Source of the DNA: Treponema sp.
GTDB lineage: Bacteria > Spirochaetota > Spirochaetia > Treponematales > Treponemataceae
NCBI GenBank assembly: GCA_016281495.1
Contig: JAEEIU010000055.1
Coordinates: 1-64,000, forward strand
Direction: 5' to 3'
Length of the DNA: 64,000 bases
Of this stretch, positions 41,299 through 49,254 are shown one piece after another. Under the pieces are notes generated by a model. It saw nothing but the letters and a program-made list of their open reading frames with translations. It was not told the DNA's origin and ran no database searches. Within the stretch, counting starts at the first letter, position 1. The number at the start of each line of letters is the position of its first letter. The translations under genes and the position numbers were made by a program.

Positions 41299-41757
41299 TT
41301 ACCTTCTATTTTCAACCTCTCCAGCACGTTTTCTATCTACTATCCCTTTAACCAACAATACGACACAATAACCAAAAAACAAGATTAAAGCACTGATATA
41401 AACCAACAGTGGAACATTTTTTGCATATGCGACAGTTTCCCAAATTGAACATCCGTCAGATTGTACGGCAAAAATAAGGCCTGTTAGGAATAAACAAACA
41501 ATCAGGTAAATGGAAATTTCAAATAGTGGTATTTTTTTCTTAAGAAAAATGATTTGAATGACTAAAACAGCAAGAAAAACTATTTTCCCAAATTCAATCA
41601 CGACATTGTCATTTGCCATTGAGTCCTGATATTCAGTACAATATTGTATAGAATCCCCCGTACTCCCCCGAACAACTAATCCTTTTGGCCTTGAAAAACA
41701 AATCGAAGAGATTATTAACAATACTGACAATCCTAGCAGAATAATTCTTTTAACCAT
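41299..41757 (-). CDS. Small membrane protein of unknown function
   Basis: A 152-residue protein with four hydrophobic segments: IILLGLSVLLIISSICF, IVFLAVLVIQIIFL, ISIYLIVCLFLTGLIFAV and LLVYISALILFFGYCVVLLV. An extracytoplasmic loop with Cys residues follows the first. First gene of the AT-rich six-gene group; no clear promoter could be assigned. Confidence 0.55.
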   Translation of the reverse strand: MVKRIILLGLSVLLIISSICFSRPKGLVVRGSTGDSIQYCTEYQDSMANDNVVIEFGKIVFLAVLVIQIIFLKKKIPLFEISIYLIVCLFLTGLIFAVQSDGCSIWETVAYAKNVPLLVYISALILFFGYCVVLLVKGIVDRKRAGEVENRR

Positions 41758-41893
41758 AATAGACCACTTTTTTCTTATACCCTATTTACGCAAGTCATGA
41801 TTTTCATTTAAAAGTCTATTCCTATCTTTTATATATGTCAACCCTCTCAGACCATTTTCCATTTTCTATGATAAAAAGAGGTGTGAAATCCCC

Positions 41894-41922
41894 TTGAAAA
41901 CACTTCCTGATTGTAATATAAT
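41894..41922 (+). promoter_or_regulatory. Promoter of rubrerythrin gene
   Basis: TTGAAA (41894-41899), 17-bp spacer, TATAAT (41917-41922). A leader of about 40 nt with AAGGAG precedes the ATG at 41971. Partial dyad symmetry around the -10 box recalls PerR sites but is too weak to call. Confidence 0.65.
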
Positions 41923-41970
41923 GTAAGAATCTTAAGCTTTTTTGAGCCGTTTTTAAGGAGCATCATCAAT

Positions 41971-42531
41971 ATGAGTAAGTATTCTGGAACACAGACCGAA
42001 AAGAACCTGCTGGCCGCTTTTGCCGGAGAATCACAGGCACGCAACAAATACACCTATTTTTCTGAAGTTGCAAAACGCGAAGGAAACGACGTAATCGCCA
42101 AGATTTTTGAAAAAACAGCCGGAAACGAGGAACAGCATGCCAAAATGTGGCTCAAGGAACTTGAAGGCATAGGTGATTCCAATACAAACCTCAAGAATGC
42201 CGCAGACGGTGAAAACTTTGAATGGACCGACATGTATGTAGGTTTTGCCGAGACAGCCGAAAAGGAAGGATTTGCAGACCTTGCAAGGAAATTCCGTGCC
42301 ATAGCCGACATCGAAAAGCGCCACGAAGAGCGTTACCGTGCCCTCCTCAAGGACGAAGATACCTCCGAAAAGCTCAAGAACAGCACTGTAAAGATCTGGG
42401 AATGCCTTAAGTGCGGCCATATCGTTACAGGAACTTCTGCACCTGAATATTGCCCCACTTGCGGTGAATACAACCAGTACTTTGAAGTACGTGAAGACAA
42501 CTACGACCTGATTATGACATGGGGACGCTAA
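41971..42531 (+). CDS. rbr: Rubrerythrin
   Basis: A 186-residue non-haem iron peroxidase that reduces hydrogen peroxide in anaerobes. The di-iron four-helix bundle (residues 1-140) has [50 protein letters not shown] and [10 protein letters not shown], carrying the expected Glu and ExxH ligands. The C-terminal rubredoxin-like knuckle has [10 protein letters not shown] and YCPTCGE (four Cys for one Fe). Electrons probably come from rubredoxin or ferredoxin. It is monocistronic with a strong promoter and AAGGAG site. Confidence 0.95.
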   Translation: MSKYSGTQTEKNLLAAFAGESQARNKYTYFSEVAKREGNDVIAKIFEKTAGNEEQHAKMWLKELEGIGDSNTNLKNAADGENFEWTDMYVGFAETAEKEGFADLARKFRAIADIEKRHEERYRALLKDEDTSEKLKNSTVKIWECLKCGHIVTGTSAPEYCPTCGEYNQYFEVREDNYDLIMTWGR

Positions 42532-42538
42532 GTTCCTT

Positions 42539-42568
42539 TTGCAAAATTATTGTCGTTTATAGTAAAAT
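42539..42568 (+). promoter_or_regulatory. Possible promoter of small secreted protein
   Basis: TTGCAA (42539-42544), 18-bp spacer, TAAAAT (42563-42568). It leaves a leader of about 85 nt that contains two hairpins. Confidence 0.4.
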
Positions 42569-42599
42569 TAATCGGGTGCGTTGCCGATATTCTAAATAT

Positions 42600-42650
42600 G
42601 GGTGGGTTGGAACCCGTACAAAATACCTCAAGCAGGTAATTTAAGGCGGA
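42600..42650 (+). promoter_or_regulatory. Structured 5' leader
   Basis: Two hairpins lie between the promoter and ATG 42659: GGGT (42604-42607) with ACCC (42612-42615) and loop TGGA; and TACCT (42624-42628) with AGGTA (42634-42638) and loop CAAGC. An AAGGCGG site follows. The AGGTA arm is close to the ribosome site. No known riboswitch was recognised. Confidence 0.35.
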
Positions 42651-42658
42651 AAAAATTA

Positions 42659-43036
42659 ATGAAAAAAATTATTACACTAATCGTAGCTTCTTTGCTGTTT
42701 GCAATTCCTTCATTTTCACAGGATGATGAGGACTATTTCCTTGAAGTAGATGAATATCTTGGTCAGGCCGTAGAAACCGTAGAAGCGGTACTCGGTGAGC
42801 CCAACGAGGACGACGTAAGCACAATCTATCAGGACTTTAAAAATGATTCAGTAATTGACCCCGACTACAGCATGTACTTCCCAAAAGACGAGCTGGCAGA
42901 AGGTGTAAAAGTCCGCGTTCTTGTCTGGGATGACACTGACATCTGTTCAATCGTTTGGGCAAAGCAGGACAAGGACCAGTACGGTGACTGGATAGTGTTC
43001 ACTTCTCTTGCACACGACGACAAGATACATTTCTAA
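42659..43036 (+). CDS. Small exported protein of unknown function
   Basis: A 125-residue protein with a signal peptide (MKKIITLIVASLLFAIPSFS-QDD). The mature part is acidic (LEVDEYLGQAVETVEAVLGE, KVRVLVWDDTDICSIVW), with repeated strand-turn units; the VETVEAVLGEPNEDD turn recalls SmpA/OmlA-type small periplasmic domains. The ATG at 42659 is set by an AAGGCGG site. Its stop overlaps the rlmJ start (TAATG), so the two are coupled. Function unknown. Confidence 0.65.
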   Translation: MKKIITLIVASLLFAIPSFSQDDEDYFLEVDEYLGQAVETVEAVLGEPNEDDVSTIYQDFKNDSVIDPDYSMYFPKDELAEGVKVRVLVWDDTDICSIVWAKQDKDQYGDWIVFTSLAHDDKIHF

Positions 43037-43905
43037 TGCTTTCATATCAACACGAGTATCATGCCGGAAACTTTGCTGACGTTCTAAAACATTGCTGCCT
43101 GCTGGAGATTCTTTCTTCGCTTGCACAAAAGGAAAAACCTTTTACAATAATAGACACCCATGCAGGTTCCTCCATATACTCGCTGAATGATGAGCGAATT
43201 TTAAAAACTGGCGAAGCAGAAAACGGAATAAAAAAGTTACTTCAATTCACAAAGGACAATCAACCCCCTCTTCCACATTCAGTTTCTCTCTATCTTGAAA
43301 AGGAAACTCCATTCATCCAAAATGACAGTTATGCGGGAAGTCCTGAGCTTGAACGACAGTTCATCCGTGAAAATGACGTCCTTCATCTTGTAGAACTCCA
43401 TCCCGAGGCATACAGGAAGCTACAGGATAACATTGATTCCATAAAAGACAAAAACCAGTCAATCCACATCCACAATTCAGACAGCTTTGCTACATTGAAT
43501 GCCCTTACTCCTCCCAAAATAAAGCGTGGACTCATCCTGTGTGATCCAAGCTACGAGGACAAGGATGACTTCAGGAAAACAGCCACTGCTTTGATCAATG
43601 CACATAAAAAATGGAATACAGCGGTAATTGCGGTCTGGTATCCCCTTTTGACACGCAGGCAGAATGAAATAAACCAGATGACCGCCGCATTGGAAACGTC
43701 CGCCAAAACAGGAAACAATCCATGTTCAGTATATAAATGCGAAATGTCACTTTATGATTCAGACAAGATTCCCGACAGCATGACGGAAGACAAGGCATCC
43801 CACATGTACGGAAGCGGCATGTTCATAATCAATCCACCGTGGCAGCTTGACATAAAGATGAATCAAACCCTAGATTTTTTAAAATCCGTTTTTCAAAATT
43901 TATAG
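43036..43905 (+). CDS. rlmJ: 23S rRNA (adenine-N6)-methyltransferase RlmJ-like
   Basis: A 289-residue Rossmann methyltransferase. It opens MLSYQHEYHAGNFADVLKH, the RlmJ/ComJ-type N-terminus, then FTIIDTHAGSSIY (SAM-binding motif I), GSPELERQFIR, LHLVELHPEAYRKL, and motif IV CDPSYEDKDDF. The family normally has DPPYE; Pro to Ser here gives a DPSY motif, which some N6-adenine enzymes tolerate. The conserved GSGMFIINPPWQL follows. Expected role is methylation of A2030 (E. coli numbering) in 23S rRNA. It is coupled to the upstream secreted-protein gene. Confidence 0.85.
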   Translation: MLSYQHEYHAGNFADVLKHCCLLEILSSLAQKEKPFTIIDTHAGSSIYSLNDERILKTGEAENGIKKLLQFTKDNQPPLPHSVSLYLEKETPFIQNDSYAGSPELERQFIRENDVLHLVELHPEAYRKLQDNIDSIKDKNQSIHIHNSDSFATLNALTPPKIKRGLILCDPSYEDKDDFRKTATALINAHKKWNTAVIAVWYPLLTRRQNEINQMTAALETSAKTGNNPCSVYKCEMSLYDSDKIPDSMTEDKASHMYGSGMFIINPPWQLDIKMNQTLDFLKSVFQNL

Positions 43906-43990
43906 ACTTAATCCATATTCTGTGTTATCATATGCCCTAAGTTCTTTTTGTCAGTAAAAGTTGATTTTTGATTCCCATAGGAGTTGCTTG

Positions 43991-44476
43991 ATGAACAAAA
44001 AACTTTTAGGAGCAATCGGTGCCCTTTTTTTATTAGGTTCTACCGCTGCATTTGCCAATACCGCCATAGGAGCTCAGGCCGGATATTCAATCTCGGACAA
44101 TATCGGTGGTGCCAACGCCGCTGTTACATTCAAGTTCGCAGGCTTCCCGATGGTTTTTGCGGCAGACATGGCAATCCATCATGATTTCTTTTCCACAGGC
44201 ATTACAGCCGACTATTGGGTTGTTAATCCTGAGGTAGTCGCAATACTTCACTGGTATACGGGGCCTGGTTTGGCGGCAAGCGTCGTCCTAACAGAAAAGG
44301 ACTTTAGCGGAGTTTATCTGGCAGGCAGATGGGTCATTGGACTTAATGCATTTGTAAGCGGTCCCTGGGAAGTATACATGCAGACCGCCGCAGAGTTGGG
44401 CCTGACACTCGGCAATGAAGTTGAGTTTCCCAAATGGCGTGTTCCACTAAACATCGGATTCAGATACTGGTTCTAA
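43991..44476 (+). CDS. Small outer-membrane beta-barrel-like protein (copy 1)
   Basis: A 161-residue protein with signal peptide MNKKLLGAIGALFLLGSTAAFA. The rest alternates amphipathic strands (AIGAQAGYSISDNIGG, GVYLAGRWVIGLNAFV, WEVYMQTAAELGLTLG) and ends in the aromatic strand VPLNIGFRYWF, a typical outer-membrane C-terminus. The size fits an eight-stranded barrel, resembling small spirochaetal outer-membrane proteins. GGAG lies 7 nt before the ATG. A paralog follows after 1 bp. Confidence 0.7.
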   Translation: MNKKLLGAIGALFLLGSTAAFANTAIGAQAGYSISDNIGGANAAVTFKFAGFPMVFAADMAIHHDFFSTGITADYWVVNPEVVAILHWYTGPGLAASVVLTEKDFSGVYLAGRWVIGLNAFVSGPWEVYMQTAAELGLTLGNEVEFPKWRVPLNIGFRYWF

Positions 44477-44477
44477 C

Positions 44478-44969
44478 ATGAAAAGAGGCTTTTGCCATTC
44501 ACTAAAAAAAACGGTCATCCTTATCGTACTGCTTCTCTGCCCCACATTCCTGTTTGCTACAATAGGAATAGGTGTTCAGGGCGGATGGAATTTTACTAAC
44601 GCCGACCAATGCGTGGATCTTGGAGTGACATTAAAATTCTCCAAGACACCTTTTACGTTCACTATTGAAACAGGCGTAAAGGAAGATTTTTGTTCCCTTG
44701 GACTCACAGTTGACTACTGGAACATCAATCCTCAGATAGCCGGATTATTAAGGCTTTATATCGGTCCGGGCACAACGATTTACTTTGCAAACCTTCAAAG
44801 CGGCTTTACCGAATTCTATATAGGCTTGCGATTTGTCAGCGGGCTCAACATCTTTGTCTGGATGCCCCTTGAGGTATATTTCCAGACGGCGATGGAGCTG
44901 GGATTCAGCACACTGTATAAATTCACGTGGCGGGCACCCGTATCATTAGGCGCCCGCATCTGGTTCTAG
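44478..44969 (+). CDS. Small outer-membrane beta-barrel-like protein (copy 2)
   Basis: A 163-residue paralog of the preceding gene. Shared features include IGIGVQGGWNFTNADQC, LGLTVDYWNINPQIAGLL, YIGPGTTIYFANL, PLEVYFQTAMELG and the terminal strand VSLGARIWF. The signal peptide is VILIVLLLCPTFLFA. Divergence from copy 1 shows an old tandem duplication. The gene converges on clpB with a 6-bp gap. Confidence 0.7.
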   Translation: MKRGFCHSLKKTVILIVLLLCPTFLFATIGIGVQGGWNFTNADQCVDLGVTLKFSKTPFTFTIETGVKEDFCSLGLTVDYWNINPQIAGLLRLYIGPGTTIYFANLQSGFTEFYIGLRFVSGLNIFVWMPLEVYFQTAMELGFSTLYKFTWRAPVSLGARIWF

Positions 44970-44975
44970 CTGACC

Positions 44976-47588
44976 TTATTCACCATTCAGTTTTTCAACT
45001 CCAAAGGTAAGCTTTCCGTCCTGGTTTCCCTTTATCCTTATGGTTGAGCTGTCCGGTATTTTTCCCGAAAGCAATTCCATTGACAGTGGGTTTTCCAAAA
45101 GCGTCTGCACTGCCCTCTTTACTGGCCTTGCTCCAAACGACGGATCATAGCCTGCATCTGCAATAAGGTTCATTGCAGAATCCTCAAACACAAGCTTTAT
45201 CCTCCTGTCCACAAGGCGTGAATTGAGTTTTTCCAGCTGAATGGAAACAATCTTCTTGATGTTATCCTTGTCCAGACGGTTGAACATAACTATCTCATCA
45301 ATTCGGTTAAGGAATTCAGGGCGGAATGTTTTCTTAAGCAGCATGTCAATCTGAGTTTTAACAGCCTCTGTCTGGTTGTTGTTCTCTGCCTCAAGAATCA
45401 AATCCGAACCAAGGTTGCTTGTCATGATGATTATTGTATTCTTAAAGTCAACAACCCTTCCCTGTCCGTCCGTCAGCCTTCCGTCATCAAGTACTTGTAA
45501 AAGAATGTTGAACACATCAGGATGAGCCTTTTCCACTTCGTCAAACAGTACAACTGAATATGGCCTTCTTCTTACTGCCTCGGTAAGCTGGCCCCCCTCA
45601 TCGTATCCTACATATCCCGGCGGTGCTCCAATCAATCTTGTAACCGCGAATTTTTCCATATACTCGCTCATGTCTATGCGGACCATGGCCTTTTCGTCAT
45701 TGAACAGGAAATCTGCCAGTGTTTTTGCAAGCTCAGTTTTTCCGACACCTGTAGGACCAATGAACATGAAAGAACCCAACGGTCGGTTTGGATCACTTAA
45801 TCCTGCCCTGTTGCGCCTTATTGCATCTGAAACTGTCTTTACCGCAACATCCTGTCCCACAACCCTCTTGTGCAGCACATCTTCGAGCTGTACATATTTT
45901 TGCTTTTCACTCGTCATCATCTTTGAAACGGGTATTCCGGTCCATGTGCTTACTACACGTGCTATGTCTTCTTCCGTTACCTCCTGACGCAGGAGTGACT
46001 GCCTTTCCTCTGAAATATCCCCAGGTTTTGCCTTTGCATTCTGTGCTTCCTCAAGTTTTTTCTCCAATTCAGGAATGACAGAATACTTTAGCTCAGCTGC
46101 TTTATTCAGGTTTCCTTCCCGAGTGTATTTCTCCTGATCAAACCTTGCCTTTTCAAGTTCCTCTTTTATCTTGCGGTCACCTTCGATTGCACTTTTCTCA
46201 TTCTGCCACTGAAGCTTCATTGCATCACGCTGTGACGTAACTTCTGCGATTTCTTTTTCCAGTTTTGCAAGACGCTCCATGCTTGCCTCGTCATCTTCCT
46301 TTGACAGGGACTGTTTTTCTATTGCAAGCTGAACGATTTTTCTTTCCAGCTGGTCAAGCTCAACAGGCTGGCTTTCTATTTCCATTTTTATCCGGCTTGC
46401 GGCTTCATCAACCAAATCTATCGCCTTGTCCGGAAGGAATCTTGAGGTGATGTACCTTGAACTTAGGGTAACGGCTGCAACCAGAGCCTCGTCATTTATC
46501 TTTACTCCATGATGAATCTCATACTTGTCCCTGAGACCACGGAGTATTGCAATTGTGTCATCAACCGTTGGTTCCGCGCAATACACCTGCTGGAAACGCC
46601 TTTCAAGTGCGGCATCCTTTTCGATATATTTCCTGTATTCGTTAAGGGTTGTGGCACCGATTACACGCAAATCACCACGAGCAAGAGCAGGCTTTAAAAG
46701 ATTTGATGCATCCATACCGCCTTCCGCAGCACCTGCACCTACAATTGTATGAAGCTCATCGATGAAAAGTATTATTTTTCCATCTGACTTGGAAACTTCC
46801 TGAATCACGCCCTTGAGCCTTTCCTCAAACTCACCGCGGAATTTTGCACCCGCAACAAGCTGTCCCAAATCCAACGACAGGAGCCTTTTGTTCTTTAGGC
46901 TTTCTGGTACATCACCGGATGCAATCCTTCTTGCAAGGCCTTCTACAATTGCAGTTTTACCTACACCAGGCTCACCGATCAACACAGGATTATTTTTTGT
47001 GCGGCGGCTTATGACCTGCATTACACGGCGAATTTCCTCGTCACGTCCAATGACAGGATCTATCTTGTCCTGCCTTGCCCTGGCCGTCAAATCAATGCAG
47101 TATTTTTCCAGGGAACGTATCTTGCTCTCAGGATCATTTGAGTCAACCGTCTGGTTTCCACGCACAGCCTTTAATGCCTCCAGAGCGGCATTCCTTGTAC
47201 ATCCATACCTCTGCAAGAGAACTCCTGTGGCACCGGATGACTGGCACAATGCAATGAAAACATGTTCCGTAGAAATATACAAATCCTTTAACGCAGACAT
47301 TTCCGATTCTGCCTTTGCAAGGACATTCTGGGCTTCCGAGGACAATACTACATTTGCATTTCCGTTGACCCTGGGATATGTATTTAAAAGTGACTCCACT
47401 TCATTCAGCAGTACTTCACTTTGAACGCCTATTCTTTCTACCAACGGAGGAACGGTTCCGTCCTTTTGACGCAACAACGCATACAGCAAATGCTCGCAGC
47501 CTATCTCACTATGGTCCTTTTGTCTTGCAAGCGTAGATGCATCCTGCAATGCTTCCTGAGTCTTTATCGTCATCTGATCTATATTCAT
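44976..47588 (-). CDS. clpB: Disaggregase ClpB
   Basis: An 870-residue AAA+ chaperone. The N-domain ([20 protein letters not shown]) is followed by NBD1 with Walker [15 protein letters not shown] and [18 protein letters not shown], the ClpB-specific coiled-coil middle domain (about 400-530), and NBD2 with Walker [36 protein letters not shown] and SNLGSD. Together with DnaK it rescues aggregated proteins. The start at 47588 (MNIDQMT) follows AGGAGG by 7 nt; the reading from 47606 includes that site in the gene and is rejected. Confidence 0.95.
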   Translation of the reverse strand: MNIDQMTIKTQEALQDASTLARQKDHSEIGCEHLLYALLRQKDGTVPPLVERIGVQSEVLLNEVESLLNTYPRVNGNANVVLSSEAQNVLAKAESEMSALKDLYISTEHVFIALCQSSGATGVLLQRYGCTRNAALEALKAVRGNQTVDSNDPESKIRSLEKYCIDLTARARQDKIDPVIGRDEEIRRVMQVISRRTKNNPVLIGEPGVGKTAIVEGLARRIASGDVPESLKNKRLLSLDLGQLVAGAKFRGEFEERLKGVIQEVSKSDGKIILFIDELHTIVGAGAAEGGMDASNLLKPALARGDLRVIGATTLNEYRKYIEKDAALERRFQQVYCAEPTVDDTIAILRGLRDKYEIHHGVKINDEALVAAVTLSSRYITSRFLPDKAIDLVDEAASRIKMEIESQPVELDQLERKIVQLAIEKQSLSKEDDEASMERLAKLEKEIAEVTSQRDAMKLQWQNEKSAIEGDRKIKEELEKARFDQEKYTREGNLNKAAELKYSVIPELEKKLEEAQNAKAKPGDISEERQSLLRQEVTEEDIARVVSTWTGIPVSKMMTSEKQKYVQLEDVLHKRVVGQDVAVKTVSDAIRRNRAGLSDPNRPLGSFMFIGPTGVGKTELAKTLADFLFNDEKAMVRIDMSEYMEKFAVTRLIGAPPGYVGYDEGGQLTEAVRRRPYSVVLFDEVEKAHPDVFNILLQVLDDGRLTDGQGRVVDFKNTIIIMTSNLGSDLILEAENNNQTEAVKTQIDMLLKKTFRPEFLNRIDEIVMFNRLDKDNIKKIVSIQLEKLNSRLVDRRIKLVFEDSAMNLIADAGYDPSFGARPVKRAVQTLLENPLSMELLSGKIPDSSTIRIKGNQDGKLTFGVEKLNGE

Positions 47589-47633
47589 TTTTTTACCTCC
47601 TGCCACACGAAACTGATTCGTTCTGTTAGTTTA

Positions 47634-47663
47634 AAAATAGTAATAAAAGAGGTAAATCGTCAA
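47634..47663 (-). promoter_or_regulatory. Possible promoter of clpB
   Basis: Minus strand: TTGACG (47658-47663), 18-bp spacer, TATTTT (47634-47639). Alternative -10 boxes at shorter spacing exist. No CIRCE repeat was seen. Confidence 0.35.
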
Positions 47664-47716
47664 GAGATTTTTATTAGTGCGGAGAATGATGTTTATTAAA
47701 AAATTGCCTGTTAGGA

Positions 47717-48937
47717 TTATTGAGGAGGAAGCTCTATGTTTCCGTATTCACAGACTATGTTCGCAACATGAACCTGCTCTATCAGCTCAAGATTTTTCCT
47801 GATTTTTTTATAGAGCTTAAGCTCACCGGTTCCAGTTCCACCGCCTGCAAGACGAAGAACCTTCCGGTTTCCCTCTGGACATTCATAATCACGGAGGAAC
47901 ATTGCCTTTGTATCGCAGTAGGCATCAATGTCCACCACATAATTGCGGTTTGAAACACTTACAGACCAATGATACTTTACTCCATCCTCATCATCAGGCA
48001 TCTGGGAGAAATCATAGGTGATGTCATAGCCCTTGGCCTTAGAGGCATTAAAAGTCACGTCCTTGCCGTTCAAAGACACAAGTACGCTCAAGCTGGAGTT
48101 GCATTCGCCCTGAACAACAAAGCATGAATCATCCAGTTTCTTTCCGTTTATGATGCTTGTAAGGTTTGAAGAATGCAGATGAAAAAAAGGTGACGGAGGT
48201 TCATGGCCCCACATCTTATCTATATAGCCGCATGACTTTTCCGGGCTAACAATGTACTCATGCATGTTATAGACAATTTTACCCTCAAACTCTGTATATG
48301 CACCGTTCACAGCCCAGGTATAGCCGTTTGTCTTTAGGTCCGGACTAAAAGATAACTTGCGGGTATAATGCAGGTTCCATGACATTTTTCCCGAATGTGA
48401 TAAAAGCTCCGGCTGCTCATTTGCTTCGTCCATTGTAACGGCAACAGTTCCGTATGTAGAACTTGTGGTTAGTGAGCAATAATTGCTTTCGTCACTGCCA
48501 ACTTTAATTAAAAGGTCTGTTTTTCCTGTCTGGATCTGATTTGAAGGAAAATACCCGTTTATCTGCCTGCCATTGGTGGAAAGATAGCCCGCCCTTACCA
48601 TTGCAAAAGAAGGCTGTACCAAATCTTCTGATTTTATCTTTTTAACTGAGGCCGTTCCTGCAAGAGCGGCATGCAGATCTTCTTCCGTATTTACGTTTAC
48701 GCGGCTCTTAAAACCAAGCACACATTCTTCAGGAGAAAGAAGCGGATTTACTATGTAGAATTCAATAAAAAAAACACGCTCTTCACCGGTCTCTGTTTCC
48801 CGACCAACCGTTACAAGTCTCCAGCGGTCAAAGCCATTTTTTCTAAGAGAACCTTTAAGCATGTAATGTTCATTGGAAGTGTTTTTTTGTGCGACCATAT
48901 TCCCCACCAAATCATAAGGAGATGCTATTGACTCCAC
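47717..48937 (-). CDS. Tocopherol-cyclase/CrtC-like beta-barrel protein
   Basis: A protein of up to 406 residues without a signal peptide. Motifs recall the lipocalin-like tocopherol cyclase/hydroxyneurosporene synthase group: GFDRWRLVTVG near the start, SWNLHYTRKLSF in the middle, then KSCGYIDKMWGHEPPSPFFH (a Gly-x-x-Asp-x-x-Trp-Gly signature). The last third is strand-rich with LRLAGGGTGTG. No substrate can be assigned; a lipid-binding or hydratase-like role is inferred. The GTG at 48937 directly abuts a G-rich run; an ATG 39 nt downstream is an alternative start. It follows the 72-residue gene in the same direction. Confidence 0.5.
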   Translation of the reverse strand: MESIASPYDLVGNMVAQKNTSNEHYMLKGSLRKNGFDRWRLVTVGRETETGEERVFFIEFYIVNPLLSPEECVLGFKSRVNVNTEEDLHAALAGTASVKKIKSEDLVQPSFAMVRAGYLSTNGRQINGYFPSNQIQTGKTDLLIKVGSDESNYCSLTTSSTYGTVAVTMDEANEQPELLSHSGKMSWNLHYTRKLSFSPDLKTNGYTWAVNGAYTEFEGKIVYNMHEYIVSPEKSCGYIDKMWGHEPPSPFFHLHSSNLTSIINGKKLDDSCFVVQGECNSSLSVLVSLNGKDVTFNASKAKGYDITYDFSQMPDDEDGVKYHWSVSVSNRNYVVDIDAYCDTKAMFLRDYECPEGNRKVLRLAGGGTGTGELKLYKKIRKNLELIEQVHVANIVCEYGNIELPPQ

Positions 48938-48970
48938 CCCCTATATGATTTTTCGGCAAGGTAAAGGTCT

Positions 48971-49189
48971 TTATTTAAACATTTTCTGCAGGGTTTTGTT
49001 CAAGCCTTCTTTATCGGCCGGGAAGTTTTCATCAAGGAATTCAAAACATTCCTGTGCATTGCGCTGTACGTGCTCATACCAGATGGAATATAATTCCGGA
49101 AATTCCGAACCTGGGAAAGGCGCTCCCTGAACATCCGAAACAAGCTGTCGTATCATGCCTAAGAATCTTTCTGTATCAATTTTTTCCAT
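48971..49189 (-). CDS. Conserved-looking 72-residue protein of unknown function
   Basis: A small helical protein (MEKIDTERFLGMIRQLVSDV, YSIWYEHVQRNAQECFEFLD, KEGLNKTLQKMF). No signal peptide or metal motif. A GGAG site lies 9 nt before the ATG. It sits between the M16C peptidase and the barrel protein genes, all leftward. No family recognised. Confidence 0.55.
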   Translation of the reverse strand: MEKIDTERFLGMIRQLVSDVQGAPFPGSEFPELYSIWYEHVQRNAQECFEFLDENFPADKEGLNKTLQKMFK

Positions 49190-49254
49190 AATTGCTAATC
49201 TCCATATTATTCCATCAAATCCAATTCTCCGAATCAGAAGCCATATATAAGATA

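Noticed and set aside
29485..41926. Shared TATAATGTAA string near the ankyrin, glgC and rubrerythrin promoters
   Set aside because: In two cases it is simply the -10 hexamer plus the next bases; in the glgC case it is on the opposite strand. Too short to be a regulon motif.
41910..41928. PerR box at the rubrerythrin promoter
   Set aside because: Dyad symmetry is only partial (10 of 16 positions) and explained largely by AT-richness and the -10 box.
42604..42616. Possible tRNA T-arm (GGGTTGGAACCC)
   Set aside because: The loop is TTGGAA rather than TTC-A-A, and no anticodon arm, D-arm or acceptor pairing exists around it.
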